A DNA stretch of 7,114 nucleotides from Gammaproteobacteria bacterium. GTDB lineage: Bacteria; Pseudomonadota; Gammaproteobacteria; CAISUE01. Made by a program: the position numbers and the translations under genes. Each line of letters begins with the position of its first letter. Within the stretch, counting starts at the first letter, position 1. Below are positions 1 through 5,565 of the stretch, one piece after another. A model generated the notes under the pieces. The model did no database searches and was not told where the DNA came from. It saw only the letters and a program-made list of their open reading frames with translations. Location: positions 1 through 7,114 of the forward strand of contig CANCKG010000029.1 in the NCBI GenBank assembly GCA_947378515.1, read 5' to 3'.

Positions 1-10
1 AATGGATACC

Positions 11-29
11 GCTTAAGTTTATCTTAAGC
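11..29. promoter_or_regulatory. Small palindrome upstream of the first gene (possible operator)
   Basis: GCTTAAG at 11-17 is answered by its exact reverse complement CTTAAGC at 23-29 across a 5-nt spacer. It lies 10 bp before a TATAAT box, where a -35 element would be expected, so a regulator-binding site is possible. No T-run follows, so an intrinsic terminator for an upstream gene is less likely. A 7-bp palindrome in AT-rich DNA can arise by chance. Confidence 0.3.
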
Positions 30-38
30 AATATTCTG

Positions 39-44
39 TATAAT
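39..44 (+). promoter_or_regulatory. Predicted -10 box (TATAAT) for the 86-1099 gene
   Basis: A perfect TATAAT lies 41 bp before the ATG at 86. No good TTGACA-like box sits 16-18 bp upstream; that stretch is taken up by the 11-29 palindrome. The promoter may therefore be weak or activator-dependent. This is inferred from sequence only. Confidence 0.45.
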
Positions 45-85
45 CAACTCAAAAAAATAAATTCTCACTTCAGGAAGCTATCTCC

Positions 86-1099
86 ATGCCGCTGACCTCA
101 TTAACTGCTGAAAAGTTACGTTGCGCAATCGAAGAGGCTGCTAACGCCTATCTTAACTATAATAAATCGCACCGTAATGGTTACATCTACAATAACCATG
201 GCGTCACCGGCGTGATTCGCGTCACCCAATTATTAACCGATTGTTCTGCTGTTAAGATGAATATTGAGGAAACAGCATTAGACTCTTTACACAAAGCGCT
301 ACAAGCTTATTTCACTAGTGTCTATGGCGGTATCAACCAGCACTCTTTTACTGCTTTTTTAATGGAAGAATTAAAAAAATTTGAGTTAACGGGCTTTGAC
401 GCAACGCTGAGATTACACCTTAGCGCTACTTATCATAGTGGCTGGCATCAAGCTCAGATCAAAACCTTCAAGCGCGCCTTTAATGCACCTATGCTTTCGT
501 ACGAGCATACGCCCTTAGCCGTTGGCAAGAAGATATTAACGTCTATATTGTTATACTCGGCCATTAATCAAGCTATTGAGGCTTACACGAAACACTCGCC
601 ATACACCACTGGTGTTTGGTCCGAGCGCTTTAAACAATTATCTCGCGATATGGGCAGTATATTCCAGCAGCGCGAAAGTTTCGACAGTGGCAGTGACAGT
701 GGCAATGATAAGGAAAATTTATGGGATGCGGTCAAAGCTTGCTTACATCCTGGCCTAACGCTGTATCCAGTAAATGCGCGAAATTATTCTTTTGTGCGGT
801 TTTTAATGGAAGCGTTGAAAAACTATGACCTTACTTCTCTGAACTTAACAAATCTTCATCCGCTCAACGATTATCAATTAGACCACCATAGCGCAGTTAG
901 AACCTTCATCAAGGCTATCCCGCGGCCATCTGATCACTATCACGCCACGGTGGCGCCAGCAGCAAACGTGTCAACAGGGCTACCTTCTAGGGGTGGGAAT
1001 TCACAGCACGCTAACGAAAGCCATAAGTCCTCTGTTCAGATGAGTCCATGCCCAAGTCCAGGTTCACATCGATACAGCCGCATTGATTCGAGCACTTAA
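86..1099 (+). CDS. Unrecognised protein with two diverged tandem helical repeats
   Basis: I do not recognise the family of this 337-residue protein. The ATG is supported by an AGGA(AG) ribosome site at 72-77. No signal peptide or convincing membrane segment is visible, so it is probably soluble. The chain is an internal duplication: about residues 9-134 align with about 153-281. The clearest match is SFTAFLMEELKKFELT (87-102) against SFVRFLMEALKNYDLT (235-250), at a constant offset of 148. The segments that follow also match (YHSGWHQAQIKTFKRAF and YQLDHHSAVRTFIKAI). Both repeats look mainly helical. A Ser/Asp/Gly patch (198-210) interrupts the second copy, and residues 282-337 form a Ser/Pro/His-rich tail that is probably disordered. 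The gene appears monocistronic. A secreted host-directed protein is possible given the presumed lineage, but nothing in the sequence proves it. Confidence 0.8.
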   Translation: MPLTSLTAEKLRCAIEEAANAYLNYNKSHRNGYIYNNHGVTGVIRVTQLLTDCSAVKMNIEETALDSLHKALQAYFTSVYGGINQHSFTAFLMEELKKFELTGFDATLRLHLSATYHSGWHQAQIKTFKRAFNAPMLSYEHTPLAVGKKILTSILLYSAINQAIEAYTKHSPYTTGVWSERFKQLSRDMGSIFQQRESFDSGSDSGNDKENLWDAVKACLHPGLTLYPVNARNYSFVRFLMEALKNYDLTSLNLTNLHPLNDYQLDHHSAVRTFIKAIPRPSDHYHATVAPAANVSTGLPSRGGNSQHANESHKSSVQMSPCPSPGSHRYSRIDSST

Positions 1100-1127
1100 T
1101 ACCCTGTATTCTTGAATACAAAATCGA

Positions 1128-1148
1128 AGTGAGTCTTTATGACTCGCT
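1128..1148 (+). other. Stem-loop between the first gene and sixA
   Basis: AGTGAGTC (1128-1135) pairs with GACTCGCT (1141-1148) across a 5-nt loop TTTAT, giving 8 pairs with one G-U. A smaller hairpin, TGTATTC/GAATACA (1105-1120), precedes it just after the stop codon. Neither is followed by a T-run, so these could be weak or Rho-assisted 3'-end structures rather than a classic terminator. Confidence 0.35.
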
Positions 1149-1166
1149 CTACTGTTAGAGTTACTT

Positions 1167-1625
1167 ATGCTCACACTCATTTTAATGCGCCACGGCCATG
1201 CTGTCGACAGCCATCAAGCGCTGAGTGATTATACGCGTGGCTTAACGCCTGAAGGCCGCTTGGCAGTCCAAAGACAAGCGGGCTTACTCAAGCCACTACC
1301 TGAATTAATCATCAGTAGCAGCGCCTTGCGAACGACAGAGACTGCCGGCATTATCATAAGCGCCCTTAAAACTGAAATCACCCTGATACTCAAGCCTGAA
1401 CTGTATCATGCGCAAGCTGACGACTATTTTGAGCTCTTACAAACAGTTCCAGATAAAGTGCACACTCTGTTGCTGATTGGTCACAATCCTAGCATCAGTC
1501 GTTTGGCCAGTAGCTTGGCGAAAACTAACCTGTCGATGGCACCGGCCGACACAATCCTTTTAAAAGCCACGCATGCTGGTCACTGGGCTGAATTAACTAG
1601 TCGAGATTTTCAGCAGAGCGTTTAA
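1167..1625 (+). CDS. sixA: Phosphohistidine phosphatase SixA
   Basis: SixA is a small cytoplasmic histidine-phosphatase-superfamily enzyme that removes phosphate from phosphohistidine. In E. coli its reported targets are the ArcB HPt domain and the nitrogen-PTS protein NPr. The N-terminus LMRHGHA carries the family RHG signature (residues 8-10; His9 would be the phospho-acceptor). SSSALRTTETA (50-60) gives the second conserved Arg (55), and LLIGHNPS (102-109) supplies the second catalytic His (106). The length of 152 residues fits the minimal SixA form without the inserted subdomain of phosphoglycerate mutases. The ATG at 1167 is preceded by a weak TTAGAG at 1155-1160. The gene stands between an orphan gene and queF; the region holds no ArcB or PTS gene, so the target is unknown. 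A related RHG phosphatase of other specificity cannot be excluded. Confidence 0.88.
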   Translation: MLTLILMRHGHAVDSHQALSDYTRGLTPEGRLAVQRQAGLLKPLPELIISSSALRTTETAGIIISALKTEITLILKPELYHAQADDYFELLQTVPDKVHTLLLIGHNPSISRLASSLAKTNLSMAPADTILLKATHAGHWAELTSRDFQQSV

Positions 1626-1650
1626 CATCCCGTCCTGTCCCTGCTATACT
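1622..1650 (+). promoter_or_regulatory. Predicted sigma-70 promoter for queF-rdgB
   Basis: The -35 box TTAACA (1622-1627, 5 of 6 consensus bases) is followed by exactly 17 bp and then TATACT (1645-1650, 5 of 6). A TG at 1642-1643 makes an extended -10. The -35 box overlaps the sixA stop codon (1623-1625). Transcription would start near 1657, giving a leader of about 29 nt. That is too short for a preQ1 riboswitch, and I see none. Confidence 0.65.
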
Positions 1651-1685
1651 GCAAAAAAACGTCATTGACCACCACAGGATTTCGC

Positions 1686-2528
1686 ATGCCTTCCACCCTT
1701 GAACAATCAGAACTCGGTAAAAAATCCCTTTATAAAAGCCATTATGATGCCAGTTTATTATTTCCCCTTGCGCGCTTACTCAAACGCCAAGAACTGGGTT
1801 TGAGTGCGACTGACGCGTTGCCGTTTCATGGTATCGATCGGTGGCACCATTATGAAGTGTCGTGGCTCAATGACAAAGGCAAACCCGTAGTTGCTCAAGC
1901 GGATATTCGGTATTCGTGCACCTCGCCGCATATTATCGAATCCAAATCGATGAAACTGTATTTCAATTCCTTAAATAACAGCCATTTTCACGATGCTTCA
2001 CAAGTAAAAGCATTGGTCGAACAAGATTTGAGTTTGGCGGTGGGTGATAACGTCAGTGTGCATTTCAGCCATTTACAGCACAATGACAGTACGCAGCATA
2101 TGACTCACTTTAAAGGCATTTGCTTGGATAATTTAGACATCGATTGCGATACCTATATGATTCATCCGGAATTCTTAACGACCGAAACGACGTGGATCGA
2201 GCAAGAAAGTCTCTATTCCGATTTATTAAAATCCAATTGTTTGGTCACCCATCAACCCGATTGGGGCAGTGTGTGCATTACTTATAGCGGCAATAAAATC
2301 AATCACGCGGGTTTGTTAAAATACATCGTGTCGTTTAGAAATCACCCGGAATTTCATGAGCAATGCATCGAACGCATTTTCATGGATATCTTACGTCGTT
2401 GCAAGCCAATGTACTTAAGTGTCGATGGTCGTTATACGCGCCGTGGTGGTTTGGATATTAACCCTTATCGCAGTTCACTCGCCTGGCCCAATCATGCCTC
2501 TGACCATAAACGTTTGTGTCGACAATAA
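1686..2528 (+). CDS. queF: NADPH-dependent 7-cyano-7-deazaguanine reductase QueF
   Basis: QueF reduces the nitrile of preQ0 to the aminomethyl group of preQ1 using two NADPH, a cytoplasmic step in making queuosine for tRNA wobble positions. The 280-residue product matches the long, two-lobed (E. coli YqcD) form. SPHIIESKSMKLYFNS (81-96) contains the family ESKS motif. SNCLVTHQPDWGS (183-195) holds the nucleophilic Cys185 and the Asp192 proton donor, the same spacing as E. coli C190/D197. FHEQCIERIF (223-232) and RYTRRGGLDINPYRS (249-263) are highly conserved blocks. I chose the ATG at 1686 because CAGGA (1675-1679) lies 6 nt before it. A TTG at 1665 would add seven residues, with that Shine-Dalgarno inside the coding sequence. 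The stop is 2 nt before rdgB, so the two are almost surely co-transcribed. No other queuosine gene is in the window. Confidence 0.95.
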   Translation: MPSTLEQSELGKKSLYKSHYDASLLFPLARLLKRQELGLSATDALPFHGIDRWHHYEVSWLNDKGKPVVAQADIRYSCTSPHIIESKSMKLYFNSLNNSHFHDASQVKALVEQDLSLAVGDNVSVHFSHLQHNDSTQHMTHFKGICLDNLDIDCDTYMIHPEFLTTETTWIEQESLYSDLLKSNCLVTHQPDWGSVCITYSGNKINHAGLLKYIVSFRNHPEFHEQCIERIFMDILRRCKPMYLSVDGRYTRRGGLDINPYRSSLAWPNHASDHKRLCRQ

Positions 2529-2530
2529 CC

Positions 2531-3121
2531 ATGAAACTCGTTATTGCCTCGCACAATATCGGTAAAATTGCCGAAATAAAAGCCTTACTGGCCGATTTAC
2601 CGATCACCCTCTATACCCAAGCAGATTTTGGAATCGGCGATATTCCTGAAACCGCCTCGACTTTTGTCGAGAATGCCTTACTCAAAGCCCATTATGTGTG
2701 TGAGCAAACGGGACTCGCCACGCTGGCCGATGATTCTGGCTTGGAAATCGAAGCCCTACATGGGGCTCCCGGTATTTATTCGGCCCGTTATGCGGGCGAA
2801 CCTGCGAATTTCGTCAATAATATCGCCAAAGTTTTGACCGATATGCATGGCATCACCGACAGGCGGGCTAATTTCAAAACAGTCTGTGTGTTTTTGAAGC
2901 ACCCGAAAGATCCCTCGCCCCTAATCTGCGAAGGTATCTGGCGCGGTGAAATCTTATCGGTAGCCTCCGGCTCAGCGGGTTTTGGTTATGATCCGATTTT
3001 TTATGTGCCTGAATTAGCGTGTAGTGCGGCTGAATTATCGTTTGAAACAAAAAATAGTTTGAGCCACCGCGCACTAGCATTAGCCCACTTGAAACAACAA
3101 TTACAAAAAATCTTGACTTAA
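2531..3121 (+). CDS. rdgB: dITP/XTP pyrophosphatase (RdgB/HAM1 family)
   Basis: This 196-residue enzyme hydrolyses non-canonical purine triphosphates (dITP, ITP, XTP) to monophosphate and pyrophosphate, keeping deaminated purines out of DNA and RNA. All HAM1-family blocks are visible: MKLVIASHNIGKIAEI (1-16; SHN.GK replaces the usual TxNxGK), ETASTFVENALLKA (40-53), ATLADDSGLEIEALHGAPG (63-81, with the catalytic Asp pair 67/68), YSARYAGE (83-90), GFGYDPIF (150-157) and AELSFETKNSLSHRALAL (167-184). The ATG at 2531 gives the canonical N-terminus. An ATG at 2516 in the same frame would overlap queF and add five non-family residues. The gene begins 2 nt after the queF stop and is convergent with the kinase gene, with only 10 bp between stops. 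Confidence 0.96.
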   Translation: MKLVIASHNIGKIAEIKALLADLPITLYTQADFGIGDIPETASTFVENALLKAHYVCEQTGLATLADDSGLEIEALHGAPGIYSARYAGEPANFVNNIAKVLTDMHGITDRRANFKTVCVFLKHPKDPSPLICEGIWRGEILSVASGSAGFGYDPIFYVPELACSAAELSFETKNSLSHRALALAHLKQQLQKILT

Positions 3122-3131
3122 AGCCATTAAA

Positions 3132-4142
3132 TTATAGGGAAGATAACTTGCCCCCACCCATCGTAGTCGCAGGTGTAATTAATACAATATTCTGCCGCCA
3201 AATAGTTTCCATGCCTTCGATGCCCCAGTGTTGTTCATTTTGCGGCTGAAGACCTAAACCCCAGATCGTCCGTATCACCAACATGGCCGGCAAAGCTTGG
3301 TGCTCGGCGATCGATAGGAGCCGTAAACTTTCATAACCACGTAAAAAACTATCCCACAAACTATCATTAGATTCTAGATACGTCTCAGACCAAGCGGGAA
3401 TTTGTAATCGAATCGCCCAGCAAAACTGCACGATATCATACACACGAAAGCCCATCCCACAACAATCAAAATCGATAAAAACCAATTCCCGATCCGCAGT
3501 TTGCAAGACATTGCCAAAATGATCGCCGTGACAAAAGCCATACGACGCCGTAGTATGCACTAACGATTGCCAGACTTTTTTCGCCGCCTCTGCTGCTGCG
3601 GCCGTTAATTGGGCCATTTCAGTTTCGTGATGACCAAAGGCACGTTGAATATGGCTTAAGGGTTCATCGATAAGGTGTTTTTCATCGAGGCAAAAGCGCG
3701 GCTTCGAAAAATGAAAATCATCCGTCAAGGTATGAAGTTTGGCTAAGGCTTGGCCATAACCAAAGGCTTGCCTGCTATCCAAAGACATTGCCTGACCTTC
3801 AATAAAGTCAAATACCACGATAGCCCGTAAACCTTCGGGCGCAGAAAAGTGATTTAAATATTGCCCATGCCTATCGGCAATCGGCGCGGCTATCGGAAAA
3901 TTGCGTGTTTGTAGCCAGATGAGCACTTCGAGCTCTGCTGCCACTTCCGGCAATGAACGCCAGCATGCTCGATATAAACGAACGATGTATTTCGCCCGAT
4001 CACTGCGCACTGCATACGTATCGTTTAATCCCATGCGAATCAAGCGGCAACTGTGGATTGACCCAAGAGCATAACACCCTTGCAGCCATGCTATTAAACT
4101 CGCCGGCTTAACTAAGGAATGATAAATCGCCATTTCAGCCAT
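3132..4142 (-). CDS. APH/choline-kinase-like small-molecule phosphotransferase
   Basis: This 336-residue cytoplasmic protein has the aminoglycoside-phosphotransferase (APH) fold, the kinase-like family that includes homoserine kinase II, choline kinase, SrkA/YihE and anomeric sugar kinases. KYIVRLYR (51-58) fits the N-lobe strand. IVVFDFIEGQAM (108-119) fits the hinge. CHGDHFGNVL (204-213) is the catalytic loop with Asp207 and Asn211, and VFIDFDCCGMGFRVYDI (221-237) carries the metal-binding Asp224. The active site looks intact. The substrate cannot be read from sequence. A role near the cell wall, suggested by coupling to murG, is inference; antibiotic resistance is less likely. The ATG at 4142 overlaps the murG stop by 8 bp and has AGG 9 nt upstream. 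An alternative ATG at 4133 starts 1 nt after that stop. Both imply translational coupling. Confidence 0.85.
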   Translation of the reverse strand: MAEMAIYHSLVKPASLIAWLQGCYALGSIHSCRLIRMGLNDTYAVRSDRAKYIVRLYRACWRSLPEVAAELEVLIWLQTRNFPIAAPIADRHGQYLNHFSAPEGLRAIVVFDFIEGQAMSLDSRQAFGYGQALAKLHTLTDDFHFSKPRFCLDEKHLIDEPLSHIQRAFGHHETEMAQLTAAAAEAAKKVWQSLVHTTASYGFCHGDHFGNVLQTADRELVFIDFDCCGMGFRVYDIVQFCWAIRLQIPAWSETYLESNDSLWDSFLRGYESLRLLSIAEHQALPAMLVIRTIWGLGLQPQNEQHWGIEGMETIWRQNIVLITPATTMGGGKLSSL

Positions 4143-5208
4143 GCAATTCAGCCTGAATCAAAGCAATTAATACCCTTTGCGCATCCGGCAGCGGATAGGC
4201 TTTTATTTTTTGGGTAAAGACTTCACGTGCTTGCCATAATTGGTCAATCGCCGCCCTTAAACTCACTGCCGTTAATTCACCTTCCGCTAACACTTGGCTC
4301 AAACCTAAGTCTTGGTAAAACGCGGCATTTTCCACTTGATCACCTCGACTCGCACCCTTGGCTAAGGGAATCAGCAAATGCGGTTTCGCCAACGCCAATA
4401 ATTCTAGGATAGAATTAGCCCCGGCTCGTGACACGACAATATCCGCCAACGCCATGATTGCGGCTAATTCATCGTTAAGATAAGCACATTGATAATAACC
4501 AAGTTGGTCAAAGCTGTGATCCGTTTTGCCCGCTCCACACGCATGCACAACATTGAATTGTGGCAGCAATCTAGGCAAGGCGGTCCAGACGGCTTGATTG
4601 ATTTTCACTGACCCCAAACCACCGCCATAAACCAACAACACCGGTTTATCAGCTACAAAACCACAAAAAAATTTGGCTTTCTCGGCATCGCCGATGAATA
4701 AACTCTTCCGAATTGGACTGCCGGTATAACAGAGTTTGGTTTTATTTTTAAAATAGCGCTCACTTTGCGGAAAACTCAATGCGATTTTTTTCACCAATGG
4801 GTACATCAAACGATTGGCCAAGCCTGGCGACAAATCCGATTCATGGGTCAGTACTGGAATACGATTTAACCAGGCGCCAATCACCAATGGCAGGGCGACA
4901 AAGCCACCTTTGGAAAAAATGACATTCGGGCGATGGCGTCGACACAACCAAAAACTTTGCCAAATACCACGCAACACTTGGCCTGGCATCAAGGCATTAC
5001 GCCAATCCCACTGGCGGCGTAATTTACCAGCACTGATGGGGTAATAATCGATGCCCAATGGCTGAATTAATGAAGCTTCGATGCCCGTTTCAGAACCCAC
5101 ATAAGCAATATGATAACCCTGTGTTTTAAGCACTTCGATCAAAGCAATATTAGGCGTGACGTGACCTGCTGAACCACCACCGGTAAAAAAAATCAGTGGC
5201 CTGATCAT
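4135..5208 (-). CDS. murG: UDP-GlcNAc:undecaprenyl-PP-MurNAc-pentapeptide GlcNAc transferase MurG
   Basis: MurG adds GlcNAc from UDP-GlcNAc to lipid I to form lipid II on the cytoplasmic face of the inner membrane, the last intracellular peptidoglycan step. The 357 residues fit the family and its two GT-B lobes. The N-lobe has FTGGGSAGHVTPN (8-20, glycine loop with His16), SGKLRR (59-65 region), FSKGGFVALP (98-107) and THESDLSPGLANRL (121-134). The C-lobe has YGGGLGSVKIN (194-204), VVSRAGANSILEL (258-270, Glu269 in the ribose-binding position) and GASRGDQVENA (285-295). The subtype differs from the E. coli motifs (GTGGHVFP, CRSGALTVSE). I recall this subtype from Legionella and from the second MurG of Bacillus cereus. 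No ftsW, murC or murB flanks it; instead it leads a two-gene unit with the kinase. The ATG at 5208 has only a weak ribosome site (GGTAG). Confidence 0.93.
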   Translation of the reverse strand: MIRPLIFFTGGGSAGHVTPNIALIEVLKTQGYHIAYVGSETGIEASLIQPLGIDYYPISAGKLRRQWDWRNALMPGQVLRGIWQSFWLCRRHRPNVIFSKGGFVALPLVIGAWLNRIPVLTHESDLSPGLANRLMYPLVKKIALSFPQSERYFKNKTKLCYTGSPIRKSLFIGDAEKAKFFCGFVADKPVLLVYGGGLGSVKINQAVWTALPRLLPQFNVVHACGAGKTDHSFDQLGYYQCAYLNDELAAIMALADIVVSRAGANSILELLALAKPHLLIPLAKGASRGDQVENAAFYQDLGLSQVLAEGELTAVSLRAAIDQLWQAREVFTQKIKAYPLPDAQRVLIALIQAELHG

Positions 5209-5223
5209 GAAAATGCTACCAAA

Positions 5224-5252
5224 AGCATAGGATGCCGTCCATAAATAATGAA
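5224..5252 (-). promoter_or_regulatory. Weak candidate promoter for murG-kinase
   Basis: Read on the minus strand, TTCATT (5252-5247) is followed after 17 bp by TATGCT (5229-5224), matching consensus at 3 and 4 of 6 positions. A start about 7 nt further on would leave a very short leader before the ATG at 5208. Read-through from the upstream 521-residue gene, across the repeat hairpins, is an alternative. Confidence 0.25.
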
Positions 5253-5283
5253 GGCTTTACTATACCACGCCGACTGCCTTATC

Positions 5284-5347
5284 TATACCGCTCGCCATTC
5301 AAGATGCGAGGTTTGTGATTTAACGTGTGCCTATGGCGAGCGGTATA
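5284..5347. repeat. Palindromic repeat unit 1, with enlarged loop
   Basis: TATACCGCTCGCCAT (5284-5298) is the exact reverse complement of ATGGCGAGCGGTATA (5333-5347), a 15-bp perfect stem around 34 nt. The other two units have loops of only 6-8 nt. If the 29 nt at 5304-5332 are removed, the unit becomes a compact hairpin with loop TCAAG, matching its relatives. The extra segment begins ATGCGAG, close to the arm's ATGGCGAG, so it may come from an imperfect duplication followed by drift. Confidence 0.8.
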
Positions 5348-5360
5348 TCTCTATTTTAGA

Positions 5361-5398
5361 TATATACCCATCGCACCTTGAGATGCGATGGGTATATA
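5361..5398. repeat. Palindromic repeat unit 2
   Basis: TATATACCCATCGCA (5361-5375) pairs perfectly with TGCGATGGGTATATA (5384-5398) around CCTTGAGA. It shares the TATACC..TCGC core and the CTT.A loop with the other units. It is joined on its right to the 16-bp tag AGCAATTCTCGGTGAA (5402-5417). Confidence 0.85.
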
Positions 5399-5527
5399 CC
5401 CAGCAATTCTCGGTGAAAACCCGCTATAACCCGTACTGCTATCAGTTTTAATAGTCAAAAGTCTACGAAATGAAAATCTTTAAAGTGCCGCCGCATCTGG
5501 GCTAGAGGCTTCACCGAGAATTGCTTA

Positions 5528-5565
5528 TCTATACCTATCGCACTTTAAGGTGCGATAGGTATAGA
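5528..5565. repeat. Palindromic repeat unit 3, overlapping the end of the membrane-protein gene
   Basis: CTATACCTATCGCAC (5529-5543) pairs perfectly with GTGCGATAGGTATAG (5550-5564) around TTTAAG, extended by one T-A pair to 5528/5565. On the minus strand the hairpin contains the last codons and the TAA of the adjacent gene. No T-run follows the stem on either strand, so it is not a canonical intrinsic terminator, though it could stabilise an mRNA 3' end. Confidence 0.88.

Larger units (their letters stand above)
5209..5544. other. 336-bp intergenic region filled mostly by palindromic repeats
   Basis: This gap separates murG from the end of the membrane-protein gene; both genes read leftward. 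Its left part (5209-5283) holds only the weak murG promoter candidate. From 5284 it is built of three related palindromes and a paired 16-bp tag, listed separately. A 67-codon open frame (5248-5451, +) is composed of the repeats and has no ribosome site; I do not regard it as a gene. The inner part, 5418-5509, shows no recognisable gene, tRNA or further repeat. Confidence 0.75.
5361..5565. mobile_element. 205-bp MITE-like element with ~56-bp palindromic terminal inverted repeats
   Basis: The left end (5361-5417) and right end (5565-5510, reversed) align over 57 and 56 bases with about 9 mismatches and one 1-base gap, counted by eye. The inner 16 bases are identical (AGCAATTCTCGGTGAA at 5402-5417, its reverse complement at 5510-5525), and the outer part of each end is itself a hairpin. 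The core of 92 bp (5418-5509) encodes nothing visible. There is no transposase, so any movement would need help from elsewhere. No target duplication brackets the whole element. It could instead be two separate insertions of one ~56-bp unit in opposite orientation. Confidence 0.55.

Noticed and set aside
4..29. Degenerate copy of the 5284-5565 palindrome family near the left edge
   Set aside because: It shares only a short GATACCGCT-like stretch; the rest of the palindrome differs, so the likeness is probably chance.
1665..1685. TTG start seven codons upstream of the chosen queF ATG
   Set aside because: The only good Shine-Dalgarno (CAGGA, 1675-1679) lies downstream of it and fits the ATG at 1686; the predicted transcription start near 1657 also leaves almost no leader.
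2516..2530. ATG five codons upstream for rdgB, overlapping queF
   Set aside because: Family members begin at the MKLVIAS-type strand, which the ATG at 2531 gives exactly.
2874..3080. Open frame antisense to rdgB
   Set aside because: It lies wholly inside a well-conserved gene, has no ribosome site and resembles no protein family.
5248..5451. 67-codon open frame on the plus strand
   Set aside because: It is built from the palindromic repeats, has no ribosome-binding site and gives no recognisable protein.
5284..5565. CRISPR array
   Set aside because: The three repeat units are palindromic, unevenly spaced, of different sequence and lie in mixed orientation, with no regular unique spacers and no cas gene.
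5528..5565. Rho-independent terminator after the membrane-protein gene
   Set aside because: The stem is strong but no T-run follows on either strand, and the stop codon lies inside the stem-loop; it fits a dispersed repeat better.
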